Assembly (NCBI GenBank): GCA_001574975.1
Contig: KQ965798.1
Coordinates: 18,245 to 57,772, forward strand
Origin: Gonapodya prolifera JEL478
Taxonomy: Eukaryota > Monoblepharomycota > Monoblepharidomycetes > Monoblepharidales > Gonapodyaceae
Direction: 5' to 3'
DNA length: 39,528 nt
In this document: positions 20,116 through 31,781 of the stretch, in pieces
Layout of the letters: the number at the start of each line of letters is the position of its first letter
Position numbering within the stretch: the first letter of the stretch is position 1
The notes under the pieces: generated by a model
What the model was told of the DNA's origin: nothing
The model's database searches: none
Seen by the model: only the letters and a program-made list of their open reading frames with translations
Position numbers and translations under genes: made by a program

Positions 20116-21375
20116 ATGTCCTGTTCACTTGGCAACATGTCCAGTTCACTAGACGATATTTTCAAGGAAAGTGCTTATCCACGTCTATCTCGTGAACACA
20201 AACACTATGTCTGGTGCACCATCAATGCAATACTCCTTGCTTTCCTCTGTGTGACTTCCGTTTTATTTGTTTGGGTTGGTACATACTGGTCAGTCTCCTC
20301 TTCCCCACAAGGCACTTTGATTTGGGAGAAATCAACTATGGCAGTTTTTATGAACCAATTTTTGGGGGTTGTTGTGAGCCTTGCCACGTGCCAGCAGTAC
20401 AAAATGGATGTTGTTCAGACTCTTGTTTCATAGGTGCACAAAGATGACTTGTTTGAAAACCACTTGGTTCCTGGCATGACTACTGTAAGTCAAAAGGCTT
20501 TCTTACAAAACTCAGCTTTTCTTAATACTCATGGTTTAGCTTTGCATGACTTGGTGCTATCATATGCTGATTTATAGTTTAAAAAGTTTGAGGCTGCAAT
20601 TGATGCAGTTGGGGAACATATTGAGAAGCTTGGGTATGAAATGGCCCGGGCACCATTAACTGACAAAAGGAAGCTAAGCATCGCTGCACAAAGTGGTGAG
20701 CTCAAATTGCATTTGATAAAGGATTATTGAAATGATGATTTGTTGCGTTCATTCTCCCCATCAGCCCTTTTATCGGATGTATTTGGAGATCTTGTCTGTA
20801 CCTAAAGAAAAAGAAAAGTGCAACAAAATCTTTTCTGCATGCTTCTCAGGAGCTCTGGCCACACCTTGGAATTCAGAGAAAAGGCTTTCCAGCGTTATAG
20901 AATCTGATTTGGAGTCACTGTGTGACCTTCTTCATTATAGGCAAGAGCGATTCCATCTAAGAGAAGAAACTCATGCAAAACGACTTGAAAGTGATGTTGG
21001 GGTAAGAAATGGCAGGGTAGGTCCTTTGTGGTCTCTCTACTTACGTTTGTACTGTTGAGGAAGGGTGAAGGTATCCCTTGGTATTATTATTGTACTGACT
21101 TCAAGCCTGATGCAGTCGTTTGCATTAGCACTCTTGTTCTCACCATTGCGGTTTATCTGTGGCTTTGGTTTTACGATCTCCACGAGAAAATTGATCCATT
21201 GGTAGACTTTTTAAAGAAGCGGCGGACGGATCTCAAAAGCCGCATTGATCGGAAAATGTCGGCCATCATTGAACCACTCAAAAGTGATGGGAAGAAAACT
21301 GAGAATGGTAAAGCCACTCTGTTGGGACTCCAAAAAGTATCTCGGGAGTTACGAGAAACCTTACCAGAGGTATAA
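20116..21375 (+). CDS. Unrecognised two-TM protein, reading frame uncertain
   Basis: The first exon (20116-20373; an inner ATG at 20137 is also possible) encodes a charged start and a hydrophobic segment (WCTINAILLAFLCVTSVLFVWVG). The 20374-20433 and 20485-20577 introns splice in phase to VHKDDLFENHLVPGM and FKKFEAAIDAVGEHIEKLGYEMA. Later coding-like parts are SEKRLSSVIESDLESLCDLL, ERFHLREETHAKRLESDVG, and a last exon with a second hydrophobic segment (VVCISTLVLTIAVYLWLWF) and a basic tail ending in PEV at 21373-21375. Phases disagree around 20765-20870 and again at the GGGG run near 21000, so the gene has frameshifts or unusual splicing. Base composition is AT-richer than its neighbours. Family unknown. 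Confidence 0.4.
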
Positions 21376-21811
21376 CCCACTCTAATATGTAGATATCTGT
21401 GATTGAAAAGTACCGTTGCAGGTTGTGACATTGGCAGGTTTTAGAATAATTGCACTTTCGCGCTTCTCGTGCGCCTCTTGTGTGCGACTGTGCCTAATTG
21501 TGCGTACAGGTTTGCTTGGGCAGAGACGTCGACGAATGCGAGCAGGATGTCTGTGAGTGGAGTGCGAGCTGGACGGACAGTGGTGACAGGTGCAGAGTCC
21601 GATTAAAATGTCATGACTGGGTCTTCTCAGCTTCCGAACAAATTCGATGGTGACGTCTGGAACCGCAACACAACCAACGCAACAATGTAAAAAGGGGAGA
21701 TAGTGGTCTGAGTACAACAAAATTGAAGTGATCGGCCACGGCTTATGATGCCGATTGCCTATGAGCTGCTTTCCGTTACCCGCTGAAGCAAGCTCTGACT
21801 ATTAATTCGGG
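21376..21811. other. Intergenic region upstream of the Furry/Tao3 homologue
   Basis: About 435 bp, presumed promoter of the next gene. I see no gene, repeat or clear TATA box. Confidence 0.4.
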
Positions 21812-24800
21812 ATGGACCCCCCGCGTCCTCTCTCGACGGGCCGGACGCTGCCGCTGATTGTCATCCCACCTCCACCTGGCGACTCGTTGAGCAGTTCTCA
21901 ACGACCACACACCACCACTGCATCCTCTGCACCACGCAGCAGTGTATTCGAGGGTTTTCAGGGATTTCGGGCAGGAAGCCCATCACCAGCCCCCGCGGCA
22001 GGATTCGATGGACGAAAGACTCCAACACCGATTGTCATTCCCCCTCCTCCCGGCCCGAGCCGGGCTCCACCACAGCAAACAAGCCCCGTCTCGAGGAAAA
22101 GTGCCGACTTGCAGGGCACGCGACGGTCAGGCGGTGGTCGACTGCGCTCCACGAGTCTTCCTGGAGTCGCGATTTCGGGAGCCGACGCGGACGGCGCTTC
22201 GAATGGATCTGGTCCAAAAGACGGCGAGCGCATGGATCCCTTTGCAGGATTTTCTTTTGACGCGGCGGCGCGAACGGCGAGAGAGACGGTGTGGACGAAT
22301 GGTGGCGGCTTGGGGGTTGGGCGAGATCGGGACCGCGACGATGCTTACAGCGTTCACACTCGCGAATCTACGGCTGATACGACTTACGGTGGAATACCTG
22401 CAACTGGTGGGGGCAGGAAAGGGCCCACGTGGCTTGTGCTTCAGGACCTCATGGGAGAGTTTGTGCGCATTGCCGAGGTGAAAAGTGCAAGCATCCTTGG
22501 ATTAAATGTCTCTGTAAGTTCGTGAAGAGAGCTCGAAAATACTGGCTTGTGTCTAAAGGCGAACTCAAATTCTGCAAACGGAGCTGGGTGTCTGCGATTT
22601 CTGTTGCTGTGAGATGGCTCTAAGCATTCCATGCCAATCAATCATTGTAGGATCGTGACGCCGACCTCTCGTCGTACCTCCGTCCTGGAGTTGACCTTGC
22701 CTTCGACCGCGTCGTGTCGTCGTTGGGTCGCATGTCCCGACACTACCCAAAGCTCATCCTGGATTCTGTCATGGTGTGGCGCAAGACGAAAAGCGAAGCG
22801 GCAGACGACCAAGATGATTGGGGGTCAGACACTGCCTCTATGATTTCGGGGCCGCGGCGATCTATTGATGAGCGTTCGCGAGGGGTGTTGAGAGAAAGGC
22901 GATCTGTGAGTGTTGTCGAACAGGAAATCTCAGTTCCTGCAATCCCGTAACCGTGTGCGCTTGTTGTAAAAGCTTGTCGCCAACTTCATTCTCTGTCGCA
23001 TATTACTTGAAATCATTCGTAACAATGAGACCAGCCCAAGAGGCCTTCCTAATGACTTGGGTGCTAAACTGGAGGATATGCTGTTTGGCCAGCTCATTAA
23101 CAGTGACCCGTAAGTTACATTCAAATGAACGCGACTGGATGTATAGTCTCATATGAACGGTAGAGAACTTCTTGCACTCTCCCCGAACCGTCAAGCGAAT
23201 TTTGAAATGTTTGCTGAAGTTATCGGAGCACTTTCACGAATAAGGTGAGTAACGTCTAGAAAGGAATAGGGCCACGTTAAGGGAACTTTTTGCTAGGTTT
23301 TCATCAGTGACAGATAAATTCGCAGCAGAGTTGCCCAAGCTCTCCCAGGCGAAAGAGGGAAAGCTGGAATCTTTCCTCGGTGCCACCAGGTTCCTCAACC
23401 TAAAAGTAAGAANACTGTGATGGTTGGTAAAATTGAGGACCGTGACTCATCTAATTGTTCGTGATTTTCGTGGAAGTTGTATCCTGTTGAGTCGCTCGAA
23501 GAATCTGCGGACTTCATTGAGACTCTCGCCCACCACTTTCACAGCGCTCACTCTCAACGGACGAAACAAAGCTACGCAGAAGTTCTCGTAGAGGTATTGG
23601 AACCCCTAGGCGCGCAGGCAACCGCGGAGGTGAACGTCCAGAGTTGGGCCAAAGCCATCGAGTCACTCTACAGCAGAGCGCTCAAGCTCGCGGGAAAGCC
23701 CAGGCATTATCCCGTAGGAGTACCTCTTCTTGCAACAACATTATCTGTCGCTCCAAAGAACCTTTTCCTAAATAATTGGAGCACTTTCGTGGATTACTTT
23801 TTGACAAGACTGAAGGAGAAGAATACAACAATACGAAGACTGGCGTTGGCGTCATTGGCGCGAGTTGTATGGGTGTACTTGTTCCGGTGTGGTGATGCTT
23901 CGTTATCCAATGTGCAAAGAAAGCTCGAGCACATTTTTCGGTGAGTGGACCTTGGATGCTTGAGGTAGAAATTTTCTCATATTGTTTCAATGACAGATAT
24001 CTTCTTCCCCCACGCCGACGTGACATCTTCCCCTCTGAGACTCCAGGTTCAGTGGAGGTCCTCAGTCGTATGGTTGCCTATGTTGGAAACAAGCATTGGG
24101 AGTACGCTGTGGACTCGTTAATCCTGCCACTCTTGAGCAACGATCATCAGCCTTCAACAGCGACAGCCGGAGCAAGCTCCCTTGGAATTCCTGGGACTAT
24201 GGCAACAATGGCAACGTCGAACTTCATGGCAACAACCGGTGCGGCCAGTAGCACCTACGCTACGTTTGCGACTGGGGTCTCACTTGCCCCTTCAAGCCTT
24301 GCCCCGAGTATTCTATCATCCGCCTCAGACGAAACCGGAGATACATCGCTTGCGCCAGAGAGGATGATTGTAGCTCTGAGGGGCTTCTTAATGATGTTAT
24401 CGGACGCTGAGGCTGCTGTTAATGCGTCAATGGATGATGTGAAGCCGAGCAGGTCAAGGGCTGAATCAACTGGTAGTACAGGGCGGGGACTCTCTGGAAG
24501 AGTTGTCATGCCCGTCCCCCAGTTCCCGGGACTGCTCTCTGATGCCGACTTGAGACCCTCAAATGTCACCAAGTTAGGTTCGGGAGATTGGGAGTTTCTA
24601 AAAAGGGCATCTGCGGCAATTTCCATTGCAGTGAGTCGTCAGAGAGCAATGAAAGCGTGGCACCAGTTGAACTTCCGCTTCAGATTCCCTCGGTCGATCG
24701 ATCAGTGATTCCGTCAAAAACTCCCTCAAGCAATGAATTAGTAAAGCAATCCAGCTCGCAAGGGTTTCATCCGGATGGAGATGACTTGCCCTACCTTCCG

Positions 24801-27800
24801 GGGCATATTCTTTCTATAACCATATCTGAGAGGATGGGGCTTTCGGCCGTGGAATCTCTCCATACCGTGAACTCGATGTTTGGTCGGTTACTTATCAACA
24901 CAGACCACGTAGTTGGTAGTCTTCTAGTGCTCCTTGATGCAAACGTTTGGTCAACTGCTTCGCGTGAGAAGGAGAGAGACGATAACTATCGCCTGAGTAT
25001 CGCTTCCGCAATGTCCTCTGCTTCGAGCGGAAAAGAGGGATTTTCTGCTTCAAGAATTTCTCTCAAGCGAGGATCGTCGGGTGGTGGACTTGAACTCAAC
25101 TTGGATGGCTCCGCCTCGTCTTCACTGAATCAGTCATCAGGGGCCACGGCACTTAGCGCATCATCTTTTAAAAAGTATCAGCACATCGAACTTGCGAGAA
25201 CTCTGATATCATGCATCCCGAGATGCTGTCCCACATCTCTAACACCTGAGTTTGTCGTGGATTTATTGGCGAAGTATCTGTTGCATGCCGATGAAGGAAT
25301 ACGAAAGCAGAGTGCTCTGGCTCTGCTCCGGATAGCTAAAATTGAAGAAGATGGAGGCGACTCTGGTTGGTGGGTGAACGATCCTGGGGAAGAGTCGGAC
25401 CCACCTAGAGCCCGCACGCCATCTACAATCGGACCACGGTTGCAATGGATGAACGTTGAAGAGATGGTTGCACGAGTCTGCACCGAATCCTCTCTCACAT
25501 TCATTTCAGACCATATGTCAGAGCTGGTCGCGTTTCTGGGGAAGGGGGATGATTTCGATCAAAACGGGACGGGTAGCTTGTTTGACAATAACCTCAAGAC
25601 CATTGTGCGATTGTCGGAACTTTGGGCAGCAGAACGAAAGGACGCCTTCATCAGGTGCGATTATATTAATCTTGATACCCGACGTTTTCATTCAAACGAA
25701 CAATATTATCCCTTTCTAGCGGTTCAAAAGATGACCAAGATTCTGCTGACTCCCCGAAAGACCCCGATGCCGTCAACATGGTCTTTGAAGATATCGAAAG
25801 CTGGGGATTGACACTACTTCTGGGACCGATTCCGCCGGTTCGAAAGTACGGCTTGCAGCTTTTACGGATCGCCGCAAATCTCATGGATGAGACTCTCGGT
25901 CCGCCTCCATCGCCACCTGCCTTTCTTACCAGCCCCATACCAGGAATGGGCGATCCGAGAAGTTTCCTTGATAATCCCGGGAACAAAGAAATGCGGATCG
26001 TTCACATTATGGAAAATTCTAGCGATGAGCTGGTGGAAAAACATTTCAAGGGTATATCAGTGTCCGTGAGCGCAGGTGAAACGGCAAAACTGCAGGAAGT
26101 TGCGCGCCGCGCTCGACTATCAGGCAAGCAAGGGCTCGCTACTGTGGCAACNNNNNNNNNNNNNNNNNNNNNNNNNNNNNNNNNNNNNNNNNNNNNNNNN
26201 NNNNNNNNNNNNNNNNNNNNNNNNNNNNNNNNNNNNNNNCTCACAATGACGTTGACACGAATATGCAGACAAATTGCGCAAATGCTACCACATATTGTTG
26301 CTGCCGCCGATCAAACAACGCCGGCGCCAGAGCGAAGCGGTACCTCCACTATTGTTTCGTGGGCCACTACTCCGTATCGCGTCTTGGTACCCCTTACCAA
26401 GTTTGGATCACAGGCACCATCTTCTGTCCAACCTGCCACTGATGACATGATACAACAATGGTCAATTTGTCTCATTTTTGCAATGGCTGCTTTGGACTTC
26501 CTTTCACCAAATGGTGCGGAAGGTCCACAGTGGGAAGGCGCACTCCGTCGAGATCAACCCGGAGTGCGTCCTATACCCATCACTTCTTCAAAGGCTCTGT
26601 TTCAGCTTGTTCTGCCACTGCTCTCCGCGGAAAAATTATCAATCCGCGCCGCCGTCATTACCGCCCTTGGAAACCTTACATCTTCAAACTACTATCCACT
26701 GTTTCAAGAGCTACAGCCCTTGCTTAATGTTATCGCAGAAGACCACAACCAACGTTTAGCAGGGGGTGGAATGGAACAAGGCTTTGGGCAGAGGGCAGTT
26801 GCGTTACCACAGCAACCGCGACCTCGATCAACGAGTGGATTGCTTATGGCAAACTCCGCCGCCCAAACAAATGCTGCCCTGAAGAAGATTGAGCGCCTTC
26901 GTACAGAAGTAGCTCACCTATTCTCATTAACATCTTGCTTTATGAAGGACGAAAAGTGCCGTAACGATCCAGCCGTCCTATTCTCTGTTGCTCAGTATAT
27001 TCTGCAAGGTTCCCGCTTTCTCAGTGACCCAACAGTCCAAACAGATTGGGGTTTTCTTAAATATCGCTATCACTTTTGTGGGCTGGTAATATCTTACACA
27101 ACCTTTCGGTTGGATCTTCCTTCCCTAATGAGACGTTTATCTTTTTCAAGGTGGAAGAACTTTATAAATTGAATTCACCAAACAGGTCTACAGACGAGGA
27201 GACTGATCAATATCTTGATATCAATGCCTCCTTATCGGAACACTACCGTGGGAGCCCTGCGGAAACGCGAGTCCGGCAACTATTTTCTTCGGAAATGCGT
27301 CACGTTTTATTCAAGCTGGCGGAATCGTGAGATAGAGCAAAGCCGTGGAATGTGATGATGGTTACATTCATTTTCTTTCTCTTGATAGATGGTGTGGACA
27401 CGGTCCGATGGGTCCACTTTCCTTGGCACGAGACACCCGTACAATAAATACCGCCGTTGAAAACATCCGCGATCCTCGTGAGCGCTCAAACTTGGCCATA
27501 ACAATGCATGAGCAGCGGCAGCTTTTGGAGTACGCGGCACTTAAATGCATGTCCGTTTTACTTCAAGGACCCCTTGTTGCGACAGACAAATTGTCAGAAT
27601 CCTCTTCCCGAGATGAGGGCGCCATAAAGAAGAAGGGTCGACACTCAAAGAATGTCTCCGAGGGTGCCAGCGACGATTTGAGAACCGCTGCATCACTTAT
27701 AGGAGCAACTGACGAGGCAGGTGCACCCTCAGGCTCATTCAACATTGAGTCCGTGTTTTTGTGGATTGAATCCCTCTGTGAGTGGCAAGATTTTTATTTT

Positions 27801-30800
27801 GGGCAGTACATTGCTAATGCCTCAATTAGTCAAGGGATCCGACCAAACCATTCAAGGCATTGGTCGTGTTGCCTTGAAGTCACTCATAGAGAGCAGCAAG
27901 GATGATGGTGCACTCATTGTGCGCTTCATGAAGCACTGCTTTGTTCCGGGAAATGCTATTTTTGACAGAGCTTGCTTCACCGCCCTTGCGAATGCTATGA
28001 GCACAATCGAGGATTTCCGCTGTCGNCTCGTCAGACAATTAGTTTTGGCGCTCACAAAAGTTGCGGATGAGAGCATTGTTGTCAGGAAGTCTGCGATTAA
28101 GCTTATTGGGAGCGTTCAAACAAGGATCCTTGCAGACGAGCAGTTATCGTCCAATAGCCTCCGATCCCCACCGGTGTCCATGGATGATAGCGAGTCAACG
28201 CTGGCGTGCTCGGCGCTGCCAGGCGATTCAGAGACTGTGCAGCGGTTGTTCTCCGTACGGCTTGCCATGTCGCATCCTGAACAATCTTTGGAGGTTTGTG
28301 GTGCTGAAAATTTGGTTGGCTTTGCTCCTGCCTCACCGCTGTAAATCATGCAAAGACCATGTCCGAACTGTTCTATTGGCTGGACGTGGTTGCATCAACC
28401 AGTGTATCTCCCGCCCACACCAAAACCAAAGACGCGGCAATCAAGCTTATGCTGCGCATGCTGGTTCCATGGGTGAGAAACCTAAATTTGGCGAGTCCCA
28501 TGCAGTGGGACGTATTTGTTAGGTCTTATTCTCCCAAAAATGAACCGAACATGGAAGATTTCCAGAATAGCATCATCAACGGCCTTCTCACGAATTTGTT
28601 GGTCCTTTCGGTTCGATACATTGATCGATTTACCACGGAAATCGAAGCTCTATGGAGAAACTTTTTGGAGGAACTGTGAGATGTGTCGTGTCAGCTGTTC
28701 GCGACTTTTCACAAACAGAATTTCTCATAAAACATAGGTCTACTGTGGACTTGGGACTTCGCGCTTACCAATCTCTTGAAATGATGGTGGAAGGCGAAGA
28801 GGAAACGTGGACCCGTGGCATTGTCGGAGCAGCAGCACATCTTGAGGTTCTTCTGGATTTTCTTCTCACAATCGGGACTACTATTCGGAACAATAACTAT
28901 CTTAGTCTCGCGAGACAGATCATTGGTATTGCAGTGAGAAGTCGGATTGGTGGTGCTCACCTGGTCGAAAGGCTCGTTTCCGAGATCACCATAAAGAATC
29001 TACTTCCGCCCAAAGTGATGGACCGGGTCGGACAGGAGCCTGAAGACCAAGCTACAGTTCATTCGACGGTGAAAACATTTGCGCTCTCCGCTCTCACGGA
29101 CTCCACTGCCGCCCCAAAGAACCTCGATGCCAACAACAAATTCATGTATGTTGCGGACCTTGAACGTGAAATGGTCTCCACACCGCGGAGGCCGCCTTAC
29201 TCCCGCGCACAGCTTGCTGCAATGCTTTTGAGGGACTTGACGTACACTGTTGGGTCCGAAGTCTTTCTCGAGCATCTCCCAATCCTAGTGCACACCTGTG
29301 TTGTACACTTTGATGCCACCGTGACTGTGATCAGTGAAGATCTGAGAACACTATTTTACCATCTCATCCGAACTATTGTGCCAAGCAGCGTGGACGGAGC
29401 AGTTGGTTTGGCGAAGAGGCTCGAGGAAGCGAAAGGGCAAAAGTTATGGGGGAATGAAGACGTGGCCCCAACCGCAGATTCGATTGCAAGCAACGCGGAG
29501 CTCACAGAGTTTGTGATGTTGGCAGAATCCGTATTTTCTGCTGTCGACGAGGACTTTGGCCAAAAGTGGGGCGAAGTTGCATTGCTTTGGAGCACGACAT
29601 CCTCAATCCGCCATACCGCTTGTCGTTCACTCGAAGTTTTCCGAGCAATCATGCCAGCGGTGACGCTGGATATGTTGGGTGATTTTCTTGCGCGATTGGG
29701 CAAGACTGTTGGTGCACGTTCGGATGAGGCACAAGGATTCGCGTTGGAAGCCTTGAACACGATGAAGGCAATGGTAGAGCCTCTGGGACAGGACGATATT
29801 ATTATGTTTCCGCAGTTCTTTTGGACGTGTGTGGCGGCGCTGCAGAGTCCACATGAGTGGGAATTTTTACGCGGCGCTGAGATTCTGGATAAAATATTGA
29901 GGAAGTTGGACCTTAAGAACCTCCAGATGGTAAATTCTCTGAAAGCTAATCTCCCCCGTGACTGGAACAACGGATTTTCGGGTCTTCAGCCCCTCCTATT
30001 GAAAGGATTGGCATCTTCAGTCACTGAGCCGATATCACTTACGATTCTCAATTACTTGATTCAATTGGACCACAACCTTGTGGACGATTCTGGAGAACGG
30101 GTCCTGTTTTGTTTACTGGCCAATCTCCCTCGAATGCTCAATCGGGAGGAGCCGCATCCAGAACCCGATGCACTCAAAGACGAAACCACTTGGAACCTTG
30201 AGGCCGATCTTGCTGCGCTCGCTCGAGGGAAAGGCCATGATGCCTTGGCCAAGCAGCTCAGTGGGTCCCTCCGCACAAAGTTCCGTACCAAGGCAGACTT
30301 CTTGGGATACATTCTCAAAGGCGTCGAAGAGAGTTTCTTCCCAGCGCTCGAACTTCCTACGCTTCGTTTCGTGCTCGGATTGTTGGGAAACAGCAAGGAA
30401 ATCTATCGAAGAAATTCGCTCCAGATCCTGAAAGTTCTGATTCCCCGAGTGGGCCTTTCACAGTACATGGATCTCATCATGGGTGAAGAAGGCCTACTCA
30501 CGCCACTTTTGGACTTGCTTCGGTCTGACCTCGCGCCTGAAGTGTTGGAGGTGTTGGACGCACTCCTTGGGCAGGATGACCTCTCGGACTTGCGATATAT
30601 TTTCAGTTCACGCAAAATCGCTAAAATGTGTCGCAATTCGGCCAACTTTGACGTTTCAAATGCCGTTCCGTCGGTTGCACGGTCTGTTACGGGAGGCAAG
30701 GAGGAAGAGGTGAACATTGCAACCGGTTGGAGGGTCCACGACCGCGAAAAGGCGTCAGAACTCGTCAAGCACAACCTTGGCGTGGTTGCAGCTACTGCAT

Positions 30801-31178
30801 ATAAAGACACACAGGAAGACCAGACGGAAGGATTCATGGTCTCGGACTCCTTCGCAAAATTGAACCGGTCAACCACGAGTTTACCACCTGTGGGGGATGT
30901 CCCGACCATTAATCTGCCAGACCCAGGCCCTGAGAGAACGGACATTTCGAATACGTGAGTTCGCTTTGGAGTGATTGGATGAAAATGATTCATAACGCTT
31001 TGTCGTCGACAGATTGATGCAAAACCTCGACGAGATCTACTCCACGGTGACGTCCCGAATCATCGCGTCGTTAGAAGCGCCTCAGGCGATGCGGCACCAG
31101 CGAGACTCGAGCTCTGGCTCCAGTGGCCCACCGACGCGCCCAGTCACGCCAAGTCGCAATTCGATGGTAAAAGATTAG
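21812..31178 (+). CDS. TAO3: Cell morphogenesis scaffold, Furry/Tao3(Pag1)/Mor2 family
   Basis: Large HEAT-like scaffold that works with NDR-family kinases (Cbk1/Orb6) in the RAM/MOR polarity pathway at growth sites. Fifteen exons splice with consistent GT...AG sites: 21812-22513, 22651-22905, 22973-23109, 23164-23244, 23297-23405, 23477-23940, 23997-24630, 24684-25654, 25720-27085, 27151-27326, 27389-27777, 27830-28293, 28356-28675, 28738-30954 and 31013-31178. They total 8,451 nt, 2,816 residues, within or above the family's 2,200-2,400 plus. A disordered Pro/Ser/Gly-rich N-terminus (about 210 residues) has two copies of PIVIPPPPG-like sequence. The N-terminal morphogenesis domain follows (FILCRILLEIIRN, FAEVIGALSRIR, TTIRRLALASLARVVW). 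Helical repeats then continue to EIYSTVTSRII. An 88-base assembly gap lies in exon 9 but the frame continues across it. Ns also occur at 23413 (intron) and 28026. Confidence 0.9.
26152..26239. other. Assembly gap (88 N)
   Basis: A run of N inside exon 9 of the Furry/Tao3 homologue. The frame is open on both sides and in register across the gap as sized, so about 30 residues are unknown. Confidence 0.98.
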
Positions 31179-31781
31179 AGACGGGGTTTAAGCATGCTGA
31201 CGTTGTGGCTTCCCAGTCGGGTGAAGAGATTTAACTGTCGTAGCGTATTTATAGTGACGCAGTGAATTCAAAGGTTATTCTTCTTTCTCCGTATTGAGTG
31301 GGAATGCGACAAATAAAACAAAGCCAAATGAAGAATATGTATAATAAACATCTGGCATTCATGAAGTATGGCATATTCTCTCAGCCACTTTTATGAAGCT
31401 GTTGTTCATGTCTCAACTGCGGTGACACTGATAATGCGCCACACCCAGGGTCCAGGTCCAGGGTAAAGGCGCGAAGCCGGTGCGGGTGAAATACCTGATC
31501 TTCAAAGCGGAAGTTCTCCGCCAAACCTATCGCAATCCCCTTTAGCACATCGTAATATCAGCAGAGTTCCGGACTGATGACTGTCGCCGTGAGTAGTAGC
31601 CATCGTCGCTGAGCTGAGCATCAGAGAAGATAAACGTTTCCCTCACCCGTCAGAACACCGAGGCAAACAAATCGGAAGAGACGAAAGCCGGAGGCGTAGC
31701 ACTCTCTCTCCGCACTATAATCATCTTGCTGGTCTTCATCAAGTGTGTTTACGATATATCTTTGGAGTTGTTGGTGGATAA
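31179..31781. other. Intergenic region between the Furry and Cache-receptor genes
   Basis: About 600 bp. It probably holds the 3' UTR of the first gene and the promoter and first exon of the second. I could not identify the ATG-bearing exon of the second gene. Nothing else is recognised. Confidence 0.4.

Noticed and set aside
24588-24683. Apparent frameshift in the Furry homologue near 24630
   Set aside because: A 53-nt GT...AG intron (24631-24683) joins the two frames in phase.
29356-30993. Long antisense open frames (about 200 codons) across the Furry gene
   Set aside because: Shadows of the large sense exon; translations are low-information and lack family features.
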